The notes: generated by a model not told the origin, from the sequence alone. 64,000 nt of DNA from Vitellaria paradoxa (GCA_019916065.1 CM034236.1:13841167-13905166); one strand, 5' to 3'; shown: positions 10,961 through 22,980, counted from the first letter of the stretch. A program made the numbers and translations.

Positions 10961-13301
10961 TGTCGTTAGATTCTATTTAATATATATATAATATCATATA
11001 TATTATATGTATAATATACTTAATAATCAGAATATTCAAGTCAACTTATATTCACCTCAACTATTTCTTAGAGTTAATGATTAGTGGTCATGAGGAGACT
11101 TTTTTATATATATTTTGTAGTTAAATCCAAAATCAATTTAGGAAAAGGAATAATATTTTATTCATTTATTTGGTGGGTATATAAGGTGGTATGGTACAAT
11201 GTAAAATGATAATAATATAATATTTATATAATAAAACACATCATTTGATGTGATGCTTATCCTTCATGGCATGAGAGAGAGAGAGAGAGAGAGAGATTGG
11301 GGGTGGGGTTGGTTGGGTTGTATTATTGGATTAGTTGGGTTCAATTATTATCTTATTTGGCTGGACCACGGGGTATAGTTGTGCACTCTTAACTTATTTT
11401 GGGATTTGATATAATAGTATGTTTATGCCACCTTCTAGGAAAAGTCAAAAAATACAAACAAATTTTGAAGTTTGAAATTCAAATAAATAAATATACATAT
11501 ATGTATATTATATTTTGTAAAGTTATACAAATTGTATTTTATTTATATTATTTACAAATATTATAGGAGCTATACTACAATAATAATAAAATTGTACACA
11601 TTTAATAAATAATATATAGATATCTATTAGAAAAAGTCAATTAAAATTTTTATTTAAAAAATATTTAAACTTTAATTTTTTAAAATTTATTAAAAAATAA
11701 ACATTAAAATTAAAATTTCAATTTTAATGTATTTAAAATTTAAATTTTAGATACATACATTTTTATATTCTATATTATTTATATAATAAAGAAGTTTAAA
11801 ATTTTGAATTTGAGATATTTTTAACTATTAAATTTGCTAAATGGATAAAATTATTTTTCTTTTTCTCTTACTTTTCTCTTATTTTTTTGAATACTTTTTA
11901 TGTAAAAGATTTTAAATTAATATTTTAAAAAATATGATAGTATTTGTAATAAATAATAAAATTTTATACCTTAATCTCTTTTTATTTTTATAGGTTATAT
12001 TTACACTTTTTTATGTAAATTTACTTTATAAATTTAAATTTAAACTATTTACATGTGAAATTATATTTCTGTGCCTTCAAGCACAAGTAATTGCTCATAC
12101 TATATAAAGGGAATATCCGAGACTTTACAAATAACGAATAAGATATTACAATACAATATTTGAAAGTTGACAGTAACAATAAGCAGAGACAAACGGAGGG
12201 TAATAAAAAGATTGCTATTGAGAGTATTATCGCATTTAAAACCAGCATTATTAATAATAAGCTTAATATATTGTGCCCTGCATTGTCAGATAATTAAGTT
12301 ATGCTGTTATTTTGCATGAGCTCTTTTGTCAGTTGCGTGTGAAAAATTATGAAAGGTCAAAAGAATAATTTTACACACATTTGTTGCAAGCTACTTAATG
12401 ATATACATACATGCATATATATTAGTGATTAAACTCGGGTAATGCACGAATTTTACTAAGATATGAGTACATTAAAAGTGTGAACAAAATTAAGAAAAAA
12501 TAATAAACAATGGACAATTAATCACAAAAAGTGAGAAGAGAACTTTGCTGTACAAATAACACATTTCATCCCAACTGTATGCAATCTTAACTAAGAACTC
12601 TCTCACTCTCTTTTGGATATATACAAAAACAAACATTGATCATATGTTTTCTTTCAATATATTAGCCTTTCAAAAGATTAAGAAGGAATGTAAATACTTT
12701 AATTTTTTATATTTTCATCGTAAAACAAAAGACATATTTTAAAACAGGCTCCTCACCATGTAGAACACATAATCATCACACAAATCATATAAATTTTGAA
12801 AGGAAAATTTCTATAATAAAAGGTTCTGAAAAAATCCGAGACAAAAGAAAACTTAGGATCTATTTATAAATTATATATAGATTTTAGAACTAATTGTCCT
12901 ATCGTACTTAAATTAGAAAATCATAAATAATTTTTATTTTATATATATATATATTGAGAGTCATGCCTCACTTACATTAGAATTACACTATAAATAATTA
13001 TAAATTAAATAATATAAATATATATAAAATATAATTATGTTAATAAAATAAGTAGTATTGACGAACATAATTTATTTGATTATTAATATAATTCTAATAT
13101 TAAAGACTTATAAATTTAGATTGATCATAATAGAAATAAAATAAAGTTATTAAATGAAAGACTTATTTAGTAAACAGAATAAGGTTATTCTGATTGAATA
13201 ATAAAATAGACTTTCTTATAGAAAAGGCATATAAAATAAATAAAATTATTTGGTAAATTAGAATAGTAAATTTATATAATAAATAAAAGTTTTTAAGAAA
13301 A
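10961..13301. other. AT-rich gene-free stretch
   Basis: Only simple sequence is visible, including (GA)12 at 11273-11296. The open frame at 12045-12248 on the minus strand lacks recognisable motifs. A TATA-like ATATAAAGG near 12102 has no gene beside it. Confidence 0.5.
11273..11296. repeat. (GA)12 microsatellite
   Basis: An uninterrupted GA dinucleotide run. Confidence 0.95.
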
Positions 13302-13367
13302 TTATAATTAGATATTACATGTAACAATTATAGTACCTAATTAAATGTCATTTGACATAACGGCGTT
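13302..13367. repeat. Third diverged copy of the 80-base repeat
   Basis: AAAATTATAATTAGATATTACATGT and the following ATTATAGTACCTAATTAAATGTC resemble the pair at 10814-10960, with the CACGTG word decayed to TACATG. Confidence 0.45.
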
Positions 13368-14633
13368 TTCCCGCCCTACTTTATATATATTTAACATGAT
13401 AAAGAACAATGTAGAAGTTTTAAAGAGAGCTTCAAATATTAAAGATAAATTACAATTATCTCTTCTAAGCATTTGAAAAATTATGCATACCTCTCTGCAA
13501 CATTTTAAAATTTTTATTTACTTCTTTTATTTTAAAAATGTGTTGTTAACATTGACCTCTTTTTTTTTTTTTTTTTTGTCTGGATGATTACTCTGTTAAT
13601 ATATTTTAAAATGGTAAGCTTACTACTGACTTATTATACCAAAAGAAGCCAAAGGACAAACTTCTCATCTTGTCATCTCTAGATCTTACATGGAGTAGGA
13701 TTTTCTTTAGAATCCCTCCCATCTTCTCATTATATTATATAGGTTGTTGCCCATAGAAATCTTAAGTATCTCTTCTCCACTTCTTGTTTAAGATCAACAA
13801 TTATATTGCTATCGAAGGTTTGCTTATCTCTCCCCTCTTTTACTCTTCGGTTCTATTCTCTTCTCCTCATATATCTCTTTAATTTTTTTTTTTCTAAAAT
13901 TGCTAATTTTTATATGAAGTTGATTCACCGAAAGTTTTATTGAGAATTAGAGTACGGAAAATTCAAGGAATGTAATTTTTGGGTTTTCTCTATTTAGTCT
14001 AGGGTTTTCTCTGAGTTTGCCTTTTTTTTTTTATTTTGTCTTTTCTTTTTTTTTTTTTTAGTTTATGTCTATTCAAGAAATTTTAGAGTATTTTCGTATT
14101 TCTTTCTTAATGCATGTTTGCGTAGGTTGTCTGTTTTTTCTGGATTTGTTATTTTTCTTGGTATTTTTCTGGGTAGTGTCTGTTCAATAAATTTTAGGAT
14201 GTTTTCAGGGCTTTTTCTTCACATGTTTTGTTTTCGTTTGTCTGTTCATGATTATTATTTTTTATTTTTTTGGTTAGTCTAATCAAGAAAAACCTGAAGA
14301 TTTGTTGGCATTTGCCTATTCGTCTGGGATTGATTGTAAGTGTGGGTTTGTCTGTCTGTCTTCTTTTTTTTAATAAGGATTTTCTTGAGTATTTTGGATT
14401 ATTTCTGTTTGTTTCTGTGGGTTCATCATGCACTCTGTTTTGTTCACTAAATTTTTTTCATCAATTGTTTGACAAAATATGTATGTGGTAATATGCGTAG
14501 AATGTGCTTAACAAAATGCTGAGTTGTATTAATGAGAGCTCTGTATATATTGTAAATCTGTTTTATATGTTACAAATGGCAGCAATATTCTTAATCAATG
14601 AGCTCGTGGTGCACTATGGAGATTAAGTCTTCT
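13368..14633. other. T-rich stretch resembling a leader or first intron
   Basis: The strand is strongly T-rich, with TCTCTT words and T-runs (13560-13577, 14045-14059). A diverged direct repeat has a period of about 111 bases: GTCTATTCAAGAAATTTTAG near 14067 and GTCTGTTCAATAAATTTTAG near 14178. This composition is common in plant 5' leaders and first introns, but no coding exon follows, so no gene is called. Confidence 0.4.
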
Positions 14634-14950
14634 GAATTCAGAATATTGCAGGCTTGGTGGGATATAAACTACACACACGCATTCTAACTGTCTCGATATG
14701 GGATAGTCCGTTCACTGCAACCTTTTGGGTTGAGACCCAGACTGACGAAGTGGGGGCTGTAGCCCACATAGCTCATAAGGGGAGTAGAGCACTAGACGAT
14801 ACACACACAGGTTTTCTTTTTCTTTATTTTTTTTAAAGCACAAACCCATAACCCAATATTCCTCAAACAAGTTAAAAGTTAGGTGAGCGATATAAACTAC
14901 ACATATGCACCCTAACTGTCTTGATGTGGGATAGTCGAATTCAGAATATT
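14634..14950. mobile_element. Small insertion with 14-base target duplication
   Basis: The 14-base direct repeat GAATTCAGAATATT (14634-14647 and 14937-14950) flanks a 289-base insert. Within the insert a 48-base block is present twice: GATATAAACTACACACACGC at 14662 and a close copy at 14889, both ending GATGTGGGATAGTC or a variant. The long duplication fits target-primed (SINE/LINE-type) insertion better than an LTR element, but there is no A-tail. The word GGTTGAGACCC at about 14730 is only loosely like a Pol III B box. Confidence 0.6.
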
Positions 14951-15918
14951 AATCCTAATAGGTATATTATAGACTAGATTAGGTAAGTGACGTGTTGGAA
15001 TGTTCGTTATCATATATTCCCTCTTCTGCTGGGATTAACCTAATAATCTACTATCAATTGGGAATTGTTAAGTTTAAAACAAGTTCTAATGGTGCTTTGT
15101 TAGACATGCATGTTTTTAACCCTACAAGCAGGGTCTCTCTATTTATTGTATTGAATTCATTTTTAGTCGATATATACACATAATATACAAAAGTTTGCAC
15201 CATCCTAACCGTCTAGATAAGATGATGCAAAATTAAAATCAAATTTTATTAACTCCACTTTACAAAACTACCTTACAACTGCTTGATGTAATTAATATTA
15301 GATGTCAATTACTCACATTTATAATGTGAAGTAACTTTTTTTTTTTTAATTTAAATTAATGGGAGAATATTTAAATCATCTTAGAGACATACCACAGAAT
15401 ATCAAAACAATTAGTTACAAAAAAATAACTCCCAACTCTAGTATTTTTATTGTTGGAACAATTGTGCGTGTTTTATAGACTTATTTCTTTTAAAATAATA
15501 TATTAATATACATTTTTATCATACAAATTTTATTAGCATATTATGTAATAAATTATTAAAAAAACATTGGGGCAATCTATCATTTTCCTACGTAAAACTC
15601 CGTACCAAAATCATCTCATTTGAAATCTTCTTTTTTGTGTCAACAGAGCTAAAATTGTTACTTTGTGCTGCATGAATGCATATATAATAAAAATATATAA
15701 ACACGAAAGACTCAAATTAAGAAAATCAACCATGCAAGTTAACCAAAAAATCAAAAAGCATATTTGACCAAACGAAATCTTAAACAACATGAAAAGACAT
15801 CATTTTCTCTTATGCACGAGCAACTAACGGCATAGTGCATACGGAAGAAGAACTCGCCGGAATATGACACTATTCTGACATTTCCGGCCAGTTACTAGGT
15901 TCTGAACCCACACACAAT
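14951..15918. other. AT-rich gene-free stretch
   Basis: No coding or RNA feature is visible. The minus-strand side of the GC-rich pseudogene next door begins just beyond the GA run at 15919-15940. Confidence 0.5.
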
Positions 15919-15940
15919 AGAGAGAGAGAGAGAGAGAGAG
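15919..15940. repeat. (GA)11 microsatellite
   Basis: An uninterrupted GA run lying in what would be the 3' flank of the pseudogene at 16092-16495. Confidence 0.95.
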
Positions 15941-16091
15941 GTGCGCCACCTTCAGCTTGATACGGCTCCGACCGACTCAGCACCGCCTGTGAATGAGATA
16001 CCAATGAGTTGGCTTACTGAAGCCTTCCACATGAAGCATCAAAAAAGCCAACCCAATCAAAACCTGCCACGCAAGCACTTTGCAATAAACG

Positions 16092-16495
16092 TCACATTTG
16101 AATCCACCGCGCCAGTTGCGTGGGGTTCAAAATCTCGGGAACGTGGGCTCCATCATCTCCTTTCAACAAGCTCGCCACCTCAACGCAGTGTTGTTGCTTG
16201 ACCCTCCCGCTCGGCTCGGTTTCTAAGCTCCGGGTCTGCCCCGGCTTCAGCTCTCCCAAATCGCTCGATACCGGCATCGCCTCTCCTCGGTTGGGGTCCA
16301 TCTCTGGCCTAAGAGCGTACCTTTTGTCAGAAATTCACAAGCCATGTAGCCACCTAGAAGTCGATTCGAAGCGACAGGCTCGCCTGCTTCAGACGGCATC
16401 ATGGTTGTGGTGGCTGCCGCCATAGAAGGCGAGGCCAAGGGTTCCACGGTGCAGAGGGTTTCCCCTTCCTTGCGCTTTCTCGACGCGCCGGTCAT
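16092..16495 (-). pseudogene. Frameshifted copy of a small conserved plant protein
   Basis: Reading on the minus strand from the ATG at 16495-16493, the frame gives a Lys/Arg-rich start (TGASRKRKEGE), an Ala/Ser-rich stretch, then SNRLLGGYMACEFLTKGTLL and GQRW. Directly after the Trp codon (16300-16298) one base is missing. The next frame continues without interruption as DPNRGEAMPVSS, then VEVASLLKGDDGAHVPEILN, and ends PTQLARWIQM-stop at 16092. With one base restored there would be a single uninterrupted protein of about 134 residues, with no introns. I have an impression of a small plant-specific family of unknown function with the same middle and the same QLARW end, possibly the EDA6-like group, but cannot confirm it. 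The region is much richer in G and C than its surroundings. It may be a processed or transposed copy. Confidence 0.6.
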
Positions 16496-17085
16496 CAAGA
16501 TTTGCTGCTGGTGGTGGCTCGTCCTAGGCTTTCACAATCTATTAACGTGCACGGGCTCCGGTTATATCCAGAAGAGATCGAGGAGAAACTTGTCAAATGA
16601 CAACAGAAAAGGACAAAAGTAGGTAAATAGATAAAAAGCATGGCTTGGATAAAAGGGGGGATTAAAACCATAAAATTATATATAAAAGAGATAATAATAT
16701 GAAAAATACCGACGGGTGAGAGGGCGAGAGGGGAGATCGAGCGGACTCGGATAGCGTTGCGGAGTTAAATGTAAATAACTTAGAGAGTGGAGTTTTAAAA
16801 GGCAAATGTACGGCAATAAAAAAAATATTGTTGGACTACTTATCACGTCAACTGAAAAAATAAAATTCAAACTTGTAGAGTACAAGAAATCAAAGGTAAT
16901 GGATGGATAATATCTCAACTAAAAATTCTCTGATGGTAAAATTAGAATGGGCTTGAAAGAATTGTAATGAAAAGAGTAATGCAAACAGTTGAGAATAATA
17001 AGTGTACCTAGATTTTGGGGTTAGGTTCTGTATTTAGAGTAAGATAGTATAAATAAATTAATATATAAATAATTGAATTGTAATG

Positions 17086-17122
<37 letters not shown>

Positions 17123-17562
17123 GTGTATAACGGTCTCTTTTTTTTTTTAATAACTTTCATTTCTCATTTAATGTTTCCTACTCAACATTAAATGCGTGTG
17201 AGAGATTATTGTAATGCTCAAAGTAAAACCTAGAGGAATGTACAGATGTCACATCTGTCTCCTACTTATAATGCGTTGAATTTAATAGAACTAACTATGA
17301 GATAATAAATTTAATTCATTTATTATCATTTTACATTTTTGGTTAGGATCACACCAACTCATTTATATTTAATGGTGAGACCCTCTCTTGCTTTTAAATC
17401 GGTGCCGAGCACAATCTTGCCCAATCGTATTTGTGCTCGGGGCAACGCTATATGTCCCTGGTTATTTTTGCACCTATATTATGCCCCCATTCTAGTTGAG
17501 ATAAGTTATTATCCGAGCAAAGTATGAAATGTCTGAGACTACACCTTACCTGTTTATACAAA
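16496..17562. other. Gene-free stretch
   Basis: The GC-rich part to about 16580 is probably upstream flank of the pseudogene. The rest is AT-rich with a (TA)n run at 17088-17119. Nothing else is recognised. Confidence 0.5.
17088..17119. repeat. (TA)n microsatellite
   Basis: About 16 TA units. Confidence 0.95.
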
Positions 17563-17683
17563 ATCCTTTTATATCACTGAGTACAGTTTTACTTTTGACA
17601 TGTTTCCCTTGATTGGTCATTTCTTCGACCCATTTATGACACGTGAGAACTTTTTCAAATTCCAGCACGAAAAATGCCAAACA
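17563..17683. repeat. Direct repeat A flanking the gypsy remnant
   Basis: This 121-base block runs from ATCCTTTT through AGTTTTACTTTTGACAT to a CCAGCACGAAAAATGCCAAAC-like end. It recurs at 19148-19279 in the same orientation with scattered differences. The pair could be short LTR remnants or an internal duplication. Confidence 0.7.
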
Positions 17684-17689
17684 ATGATG

Positions 17690-19140
17690 AAGAACTGATA
17701 GAGAAATTACTGTTAGGGGTGGTTCTATACATTCAGAGTATTGTTGGAAGTTCTTCAACTCATTTGCCTTTAACTGCCTTCAAATTCTTCTTGATGCCAT
17801 TAACAATAACCTTGTTAGAAGCCTCAGCTTATTCATTACTCTGAGGGTAGGCAGGTTATGAGTAGACATTCTTGATTCTGTAACAAGAATAGTATTTCCT
17901 AAATGGGGATTTATCAAACTGTGTCCTATTATCAGAGATAAGTTTTCTAGAAATGCCATACCTTGTAATAATGTTCTTCCACACAAAACGTATAGTATCT
18001 GCATCCTTAATATGAGTCAAGGGTTCTGCCCCCACTCACTTAGTAAAATAATCTCTGCCGACCGCTAACCACTTCCTATTTTCAGTAGCAATAGGCAGTG
18101 ACCCCCATTATATTAAGACCCCATTGAGCAAATGGCTAGGGACTAGTAAGAGAGCTAAGCTTTTGATTAGGTTAGTGAGAAACTGGAACAAACATCTGAT
18201 ATTTCTTGCATTTACAAACATAAGTCTAGGCATCTTTTTCCATCTTGGGCCACTACTAACCTTAGGTAATTGCCCTATAAGATAATGACTTGCCCCCAGT
18301 ATGTGTCTTACAGGCCCCTTTATATATTTCATAAAGAAAATTTTGTACCTCATCAGGATGAACACAAAGAAAATAGAAACCTGTGGAAGACTTCTTACAC
18401 AACTTGTGGTCGAAAGATAGTCAGAACCTCGTAACTTTAAACCTCAGCTTCCTTGTTTGTACTTTGTCCTCGAGGAGTGTTTTATCTTTCAAATAAGAGA
18501 TAATTGGATCCATCTACGATGGACCCAACTTAACACAAGCCAGTATTTCTCCTTTAGACACACTCGAGCTTTCCAAGACTTTAAGGAAAATAGTATTAGT
18601 TAGCCTGGTCCTTAGGGACACAATTAATGTTGCCAGAACATCAACATAAGTATTGTGATTCCTTCCTATCAGCTCAATTCCAATAACATTAAAACCCTCT
18701 AGCTTTCTCTTTGATAGGTTCAAATACTCAGCCATCCTTTCATTTCTTACTGCATACTCTCCCTTCAATTGATTTGCCACAAACTAGGAATCGGTCTTAG
18801 TCAATACATTATGAGCAAATAGGCGTCGAGCAATATCAAGCCTAGCCAGCATTGCCTTATACTCAGTTTCATCGTTAGTTACTTCGAATCCTAACTTTAT
18901 GGCATACTTAATGGTCACTCTCTCAAGAGTTGTCAAAACCACTCCAACGAGGATCTATCCACTTCAGTTCGCCATGATGGTGCAACCACTTCTGCTTCTG
19001 AGTTTATCTCCTGTTGCCATACCTGATGCATCTACTTAGGAATTGGGGGAGTGAACTCCGCCATGAAATCTGCTAATACTTGCACCTTTATTGCTGCTCT
19101 CGGCACAAATCTGATGTCAAAAACTCCCAGAGCTGCCCCA
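17690..19140 (-). pseudogene. Decayed Ty3/gypsy pol fragment (RNase H and integrase)
   Basis: Minus-strand reading gives recognisable but stop-ridden pieces in the normal order. First come the end of RT and start of RNase H (DIRFVPRAAIKVQVLADFMA, near 19060-19110). RNase H follows with ETEYKAMLARLDIARRLFAH (about 18850) and VANQLKGEYA (18780). Then come the integrase zinc-binding and core parts (SLALLLVPSHLLNGVL at 18120; WKNI and ISDN at 17935-17990). The last piece is a VEELPTIL-MYRTTP-like end near 17700. In plant gypsy elements this order is RT, RNase H, integrase. Nearly all of RT and everything upstream is missing. Many stops and frameshifts show that it is old. Confidence 0.75.
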
Positions 19141-19147
19141 TTTCACC

Positions 19148-19279
19148 ATCCTTTTGACATGTTTTCATATCCCTGAGTGTAGTTTTACTTTTGACATATT
19201 TCCCTCTGATTGTTCATCTTTTCGGCCCATTTATAACACGTGAAAACTCTTTCACATTCCAGCGCGAAAAAGGCCAAAC
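19148..19279. repeat. Direct repeat B flanking the gypsy remnant
   Basis: The second copy of the 17563-17683 block sits exactly where the remnant's RT sequence breaks off. This suggests that a deletion used the repeat or that these are LTR pieces. Confidence 0.7.
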
Positions 19280-19881
19280 GCCATCCTCAAACCCTAAAAA
19301 GTAATTGCTAACCGTCACATTTATATCATTTCAACGACACATTAAATGGAAATTTTGCCGCCAAACCCCCCTTTTTTCAATTTTTTTGAAATGCATACAT
19401 ATATGTATAAATATAACCTTGCTCTTCCATTTTCAGCCCTTTCTGAAATTCTTATCTTCTGACTTTTCTCAAATCTTTTTTGCAATCCCTGTCCTCTATT
19501 GACGAATCTGCACCCTTACTTAAGGTTTTTCTTCTGGTGAATACTAAATATTACATTCTACCTCTTCTTATTCTTTTTTCTTTATTCAATAACATGGGTA
19601 GACTAGCTGACGAGCTTAAATCTGAGGAAATGAGTACTAAATAGTACAAATTTCATTTAAAAAATTATACTTTTAATTGTTTCATTTTGCTTCCAATATC
19701 TTTGATCCAATTTCAATATCATCTCTCCATCTAAATCTCTTAAACATTTTCTTAAAAGATCTAAATATATACCCACGAAGCAAACATGATAGAATTTCTA
19801 AGAGGATTAGATGGAGCTGGCTTTCAACTTTGATCAAATGTATTTGTGTAAAATGACATAATTGAAAATTTGAGAAATTAA
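19280..19881. other. Gene-free stretch with TATA-like word
   Basis: ATGTATAAATATAACC at about 19394, followed by a C/T-rich segment, looks promoter-like. It may belong to an LTR continuing from repeat B. The ATG at 19594 opens only a 17-codon frame. Confidence 0.35.
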
Positions 19882-20216
19882 GGGCTCATTTGGTTTGTTT
19901 TTCTATTTTTTGTTTTCTGTTTTTTTTTATTTTCTGTTTTGAACTCATTTTACATTTTACGCTTTTAAAAACAAAAAAAAAAAGAAGCTCAAAACGCATT
20001 TGGTTTCTTGTGTTTTCAAAATTTATTTTAGAAAACAGAAAATAGACTTACACATAAAATGAAAATGACAAAAAGTCGTTTTGAGCGTTTTTAATCCAAA
20101 ATAAAAAAATTTTAAAATAATGAAAATAGAGTATTTTCTATTTCTTTATTTTGAGATTTTTAAAACATAAAATGAAAATAGAAAATAGAAAATAAAAAAA
20201 TAAACCAAATGCCACC
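19882..20216. mobile_element. PIF/Harbinger-like MITE, 335 bases
   Basis: The terminal inverted repeats are about 40 bases long. The left end begins GGGCTCATTTGGTTTGTTTT and the right end, reversed, GGTGGCATTTGGTTTATTTT, both running into TTTTCTATTTT-type text. The flanking 3-base duplication is TAA (19879-19881 and 20217-20219), as expected for the TWA target of PIF/Harbinger (Tourist-like) elements. There is no coding capacity. Confidence 0.75.
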
Positions 20217-20219
20217 TAA

Positions 20220-20953
20220 AATAAGAATTTTTAAAATATAGTCATTGTTTGGCTACCACTAATTTTTACAAGTGTTTCATTTTCCGTTAACTTTCATTAA
20301 CCTTTTTCATTAAAATTTACTAAATGCATTTTCAATTTTTATTAATTTTTTCTAATTTTTATTAACTCTTTTCAATTTTATTTAATTAACTTTTATAAAT
20401 CTTTACTAAATACATAACTTTTTCTAAAAATTACACATGACATTGCCAAAATAAAAATTATTAAAATTTATTTTATTTTATTTTATTTTGCACACCAAAC
20501 GCACCCAAAAAAATAATGAACGTTTGTTACTATTTTTTTCCCTATTTATTGTGGTCATTGTCTACTTATGGAAAAGTAAATGTGCGGTTTGAAATGTGGA
20601 AATGAAAGAGGCACAAGCAAATTTTTGAGGAAATTTGTGGTGTGTGTCAAACCAATAAAGAAATAAAGGGGGGAATGAGGAGGAAAACGATTTTTCCTTT
20701 TTTGATTTTGAAAGGAAAGTTGCGGCCCGCACCACTTAGAAATCTCTCTCTCTCTCTCTATACATATATATATTTATATGTGTACATATATATTTGAACA
20801 ATAGCTGTCTCTCTCTAGAATTTTGATTTCAAACAAAAAGGAAAGAAAATGACTTTGTACTTGTCTTTTCTGGGATTTTAATTACTAAAAATTGACTAAT
20901 CAAGTGCTTACAAAAATTTAAAAGTAAAACTCTAAGCAAAAGCAATTTGATTA
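20220..20953. other. AT-rich gene-free stretch
   Basis: It has degenerate TTCATTAACTTTT words at 20280-20420, a TTTTA run near 20470, and a CT repeat at 20743-20759. A weak inverted pair (TGTTTGGCTACC near 20248, and the complement of CACACCAAACGCACCC at 20490) could be another MITE, but I do not call it. Confidence 0.4.
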
Positions 20954-21272
20954 AGAGTAAATTTTACTTAGTGCCCTTATATTTATTTCTACATCATTTT
21001 GATTATTATACTTTAAATTGTCCTAGTTGGTACTTTTAACTTGTTTTCTTTGCTTTCTTATATCAGATTTCTTGACAAAAATATCATGTATTCATTGTAT
21101 GTAATACTATGTGAGCAGTATTTTTAGTTAATTTTTTTTCAATAATAACTCTTAAAAAAATAAATAAAGTGTGACAATTTAAAAATATAAAGAATAAATT
21201 GAGACACTTTAAAATATAAGTTCCGAACTAAGATTAGTAGTGAAGTATATGGGTACTAATTTACCCTTCAAT
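20954..21272. mobile_element. Probable MITE with about 30-base inverted ends
   Basis: The left end AGAGTAAATTTTACTTAGTG matches the reverse complement of the right end, AAGGGTAAATTAGTACCCAT, with a few differences, and the match continues into TATAT text. The target duplication is not clear. Confidence 0.5.
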
Positions 21273-21529
21273 TAATTTTAGGTTTCATTTTCATTTTTGT
21301 TACATGGTTTTGTTTTTTGTTTTTGTTTTTTTTTTTTTTTGTTCGTTTTTTTTTTTTTTTTTGGCTTAATGTCAAAGATATGAAGCAATGGGGAATATAA
21401 GGCTGTACTTTGATTACGCTTGAAAAGTGTAATTATAAACTCCACAGTTTGATACACATTGATGCATTTAAGTAGTTAATCTTGAAGTTTTATCAATATT
21501 TTATTACTTATATCTTTTATTTTCTTAAT
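21273..21529. other. Poly-T-rich gap
   Basis: Poly-T runs occur at 21325-21340 and 21346-21362. There is no feature. Confidence 0.5.
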
Positions 21530-22980
21530 TGCAGGGAAAATGGTAAAATAATTGAGATTAGCAGCGATGAAAGTTGCTGTCACGAAGAAAAAAATGGTCT
21601 GAAGTTCAAGATGGTTGAAGTGGTGTGTAGCTGAAGTTCCAACTTGACACTCTGTCAGTATTTTGACCATATCTTTTCACTCACAATTCGTATTGACCTG
21701 ATTCTTTTTGGATTGGAAAAAAGACTCAAAGGGCTACAACTTTCATGTTTTAACTGAAGCCTGAATCCATCATCTTCGAGATTAAAATCGCATTGGAAGT
21801 CAAGGATAGAAAGCTGTCAGAAGAAAAAACACAAAAAGTGAAACTTATACATTGCCGTGCAGACAACATTTGGCCTGTCCGGACACCTTAGGACATGCGA
21901 GAGTTAATTTTTAAGGTTTTATGTTTCAGCTATATATACATATCTTGGACGGCCGTTTTAGAGAGTCTTTTAATATATGTTTTTCCAGTTTCTTCATAAC
22001 TTTAGAGTGTAGTTTAGGATAGTTTTAGGATTGATTTCTTTGGTTTTGTTCGTGGATTTCATTTTGACATTGCTTCGAAGTACGGTATGTAAGTTTTATT
22101 TAATGAATCTCATTTTCTTTTTGTTTTTGCTTTTTATTTACTGCTTTATTACTTCATCTATGTTAGGCTAGGTTTTAATCTTGGTCTAACCCATCAATGA
22201 TGGGTGAAACCTTATTTGATGATTGGATGTGATTGAATCCTCATATACAATGTAAAACTTGTATGTTAGGGTTCTTATTTGTCTAGATCTATTTTCTAAT
22301 GTTTTCAAAACCTTCGAAAACATATGTAGTTGATCATATTTCCTTGAAATCACTGATAACGACATATGATTAGAATTTTCTTAATACTTTAAAATATAGA
22401 AAACGAATCTAGATTTATTTTCTGGTTTTTTTTTCCTTTTGGTTTTCAAAACATTTGAAAACTTATAACCTCGATCATATTTCCTTGAAATCCCTGATGA
22501 TGTTACTTGATTATAACTTTCTTCATATTTTGAAATCAAAGAAAAGAATTCTGGATCAAAGAATGTTTTCAAGATGAAATCTTTCCGGTTTTATTTATCC
22601 TAAAAAAACATGATTATAAAACCGTGCTTTGGAATTAATGTTTTCAAGATGAAAATTTTCCGATTTATTTTTCCTGAACGTGAGCTATAAACCAAGATAA
22701 TAGTCACATCTAATATGAGAATAAAGTGTTCACCCAGATTTGTAGGTTAGATCAAGTCTTTTTCATTTTGAATATTTACAATTTTATTTTATTTGTTAAT
22801 TAGTTAAAAACCAATCAATCCAAACCCAAAACTTATTTTCTTTTCTTGTACTTAAAACTAAACAGTAGGTAGAAAAACTTAGAAAACCCTAGGGTTCAAT
22901 CTCATAGCTCCCTGTGGATTCAACCTCGGACTCACCGAGTTAAAATTACACCGCACACTCTTACACTTGGGGGGTTAGTT
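21530..22980 (+). mobile_element. Gypsy LTR-like sequence without internal region
   Basis: The tail reads GCTCCCTGTGGATTCAACCT, then CTCACCGAGTTA, and ends in ACTTGGGGGG. This is the same layout as the last part of the LTR of the gypsy element at 43080-43150 in this window (CCTGTGGATATGACC, TCTCACCAGTTA, ACTTGGGGG). Inside it, a 141-base block starting GTTTTCAAAA (22301) is repeated at 22442, and a 75-base block at 22565 is repeated at 22640. No matching second LTR and no tRNA-Asp primer site follow, so it is probably a solo or truncated LTR. The left boundary is a guess. Confidence 0.45.

Noticed and set aside
13700..14500. Promoter, leader and first intron of a gene
   Set aside because: The T-rich composition fits, but no exon or protein text follows on either strand.
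15941..16622. Plus-strand frames over the GC-rich block
   Set aside because: They are shadows of the minus-strand frameshifted gene copy, whose reading gives the coherent protein.
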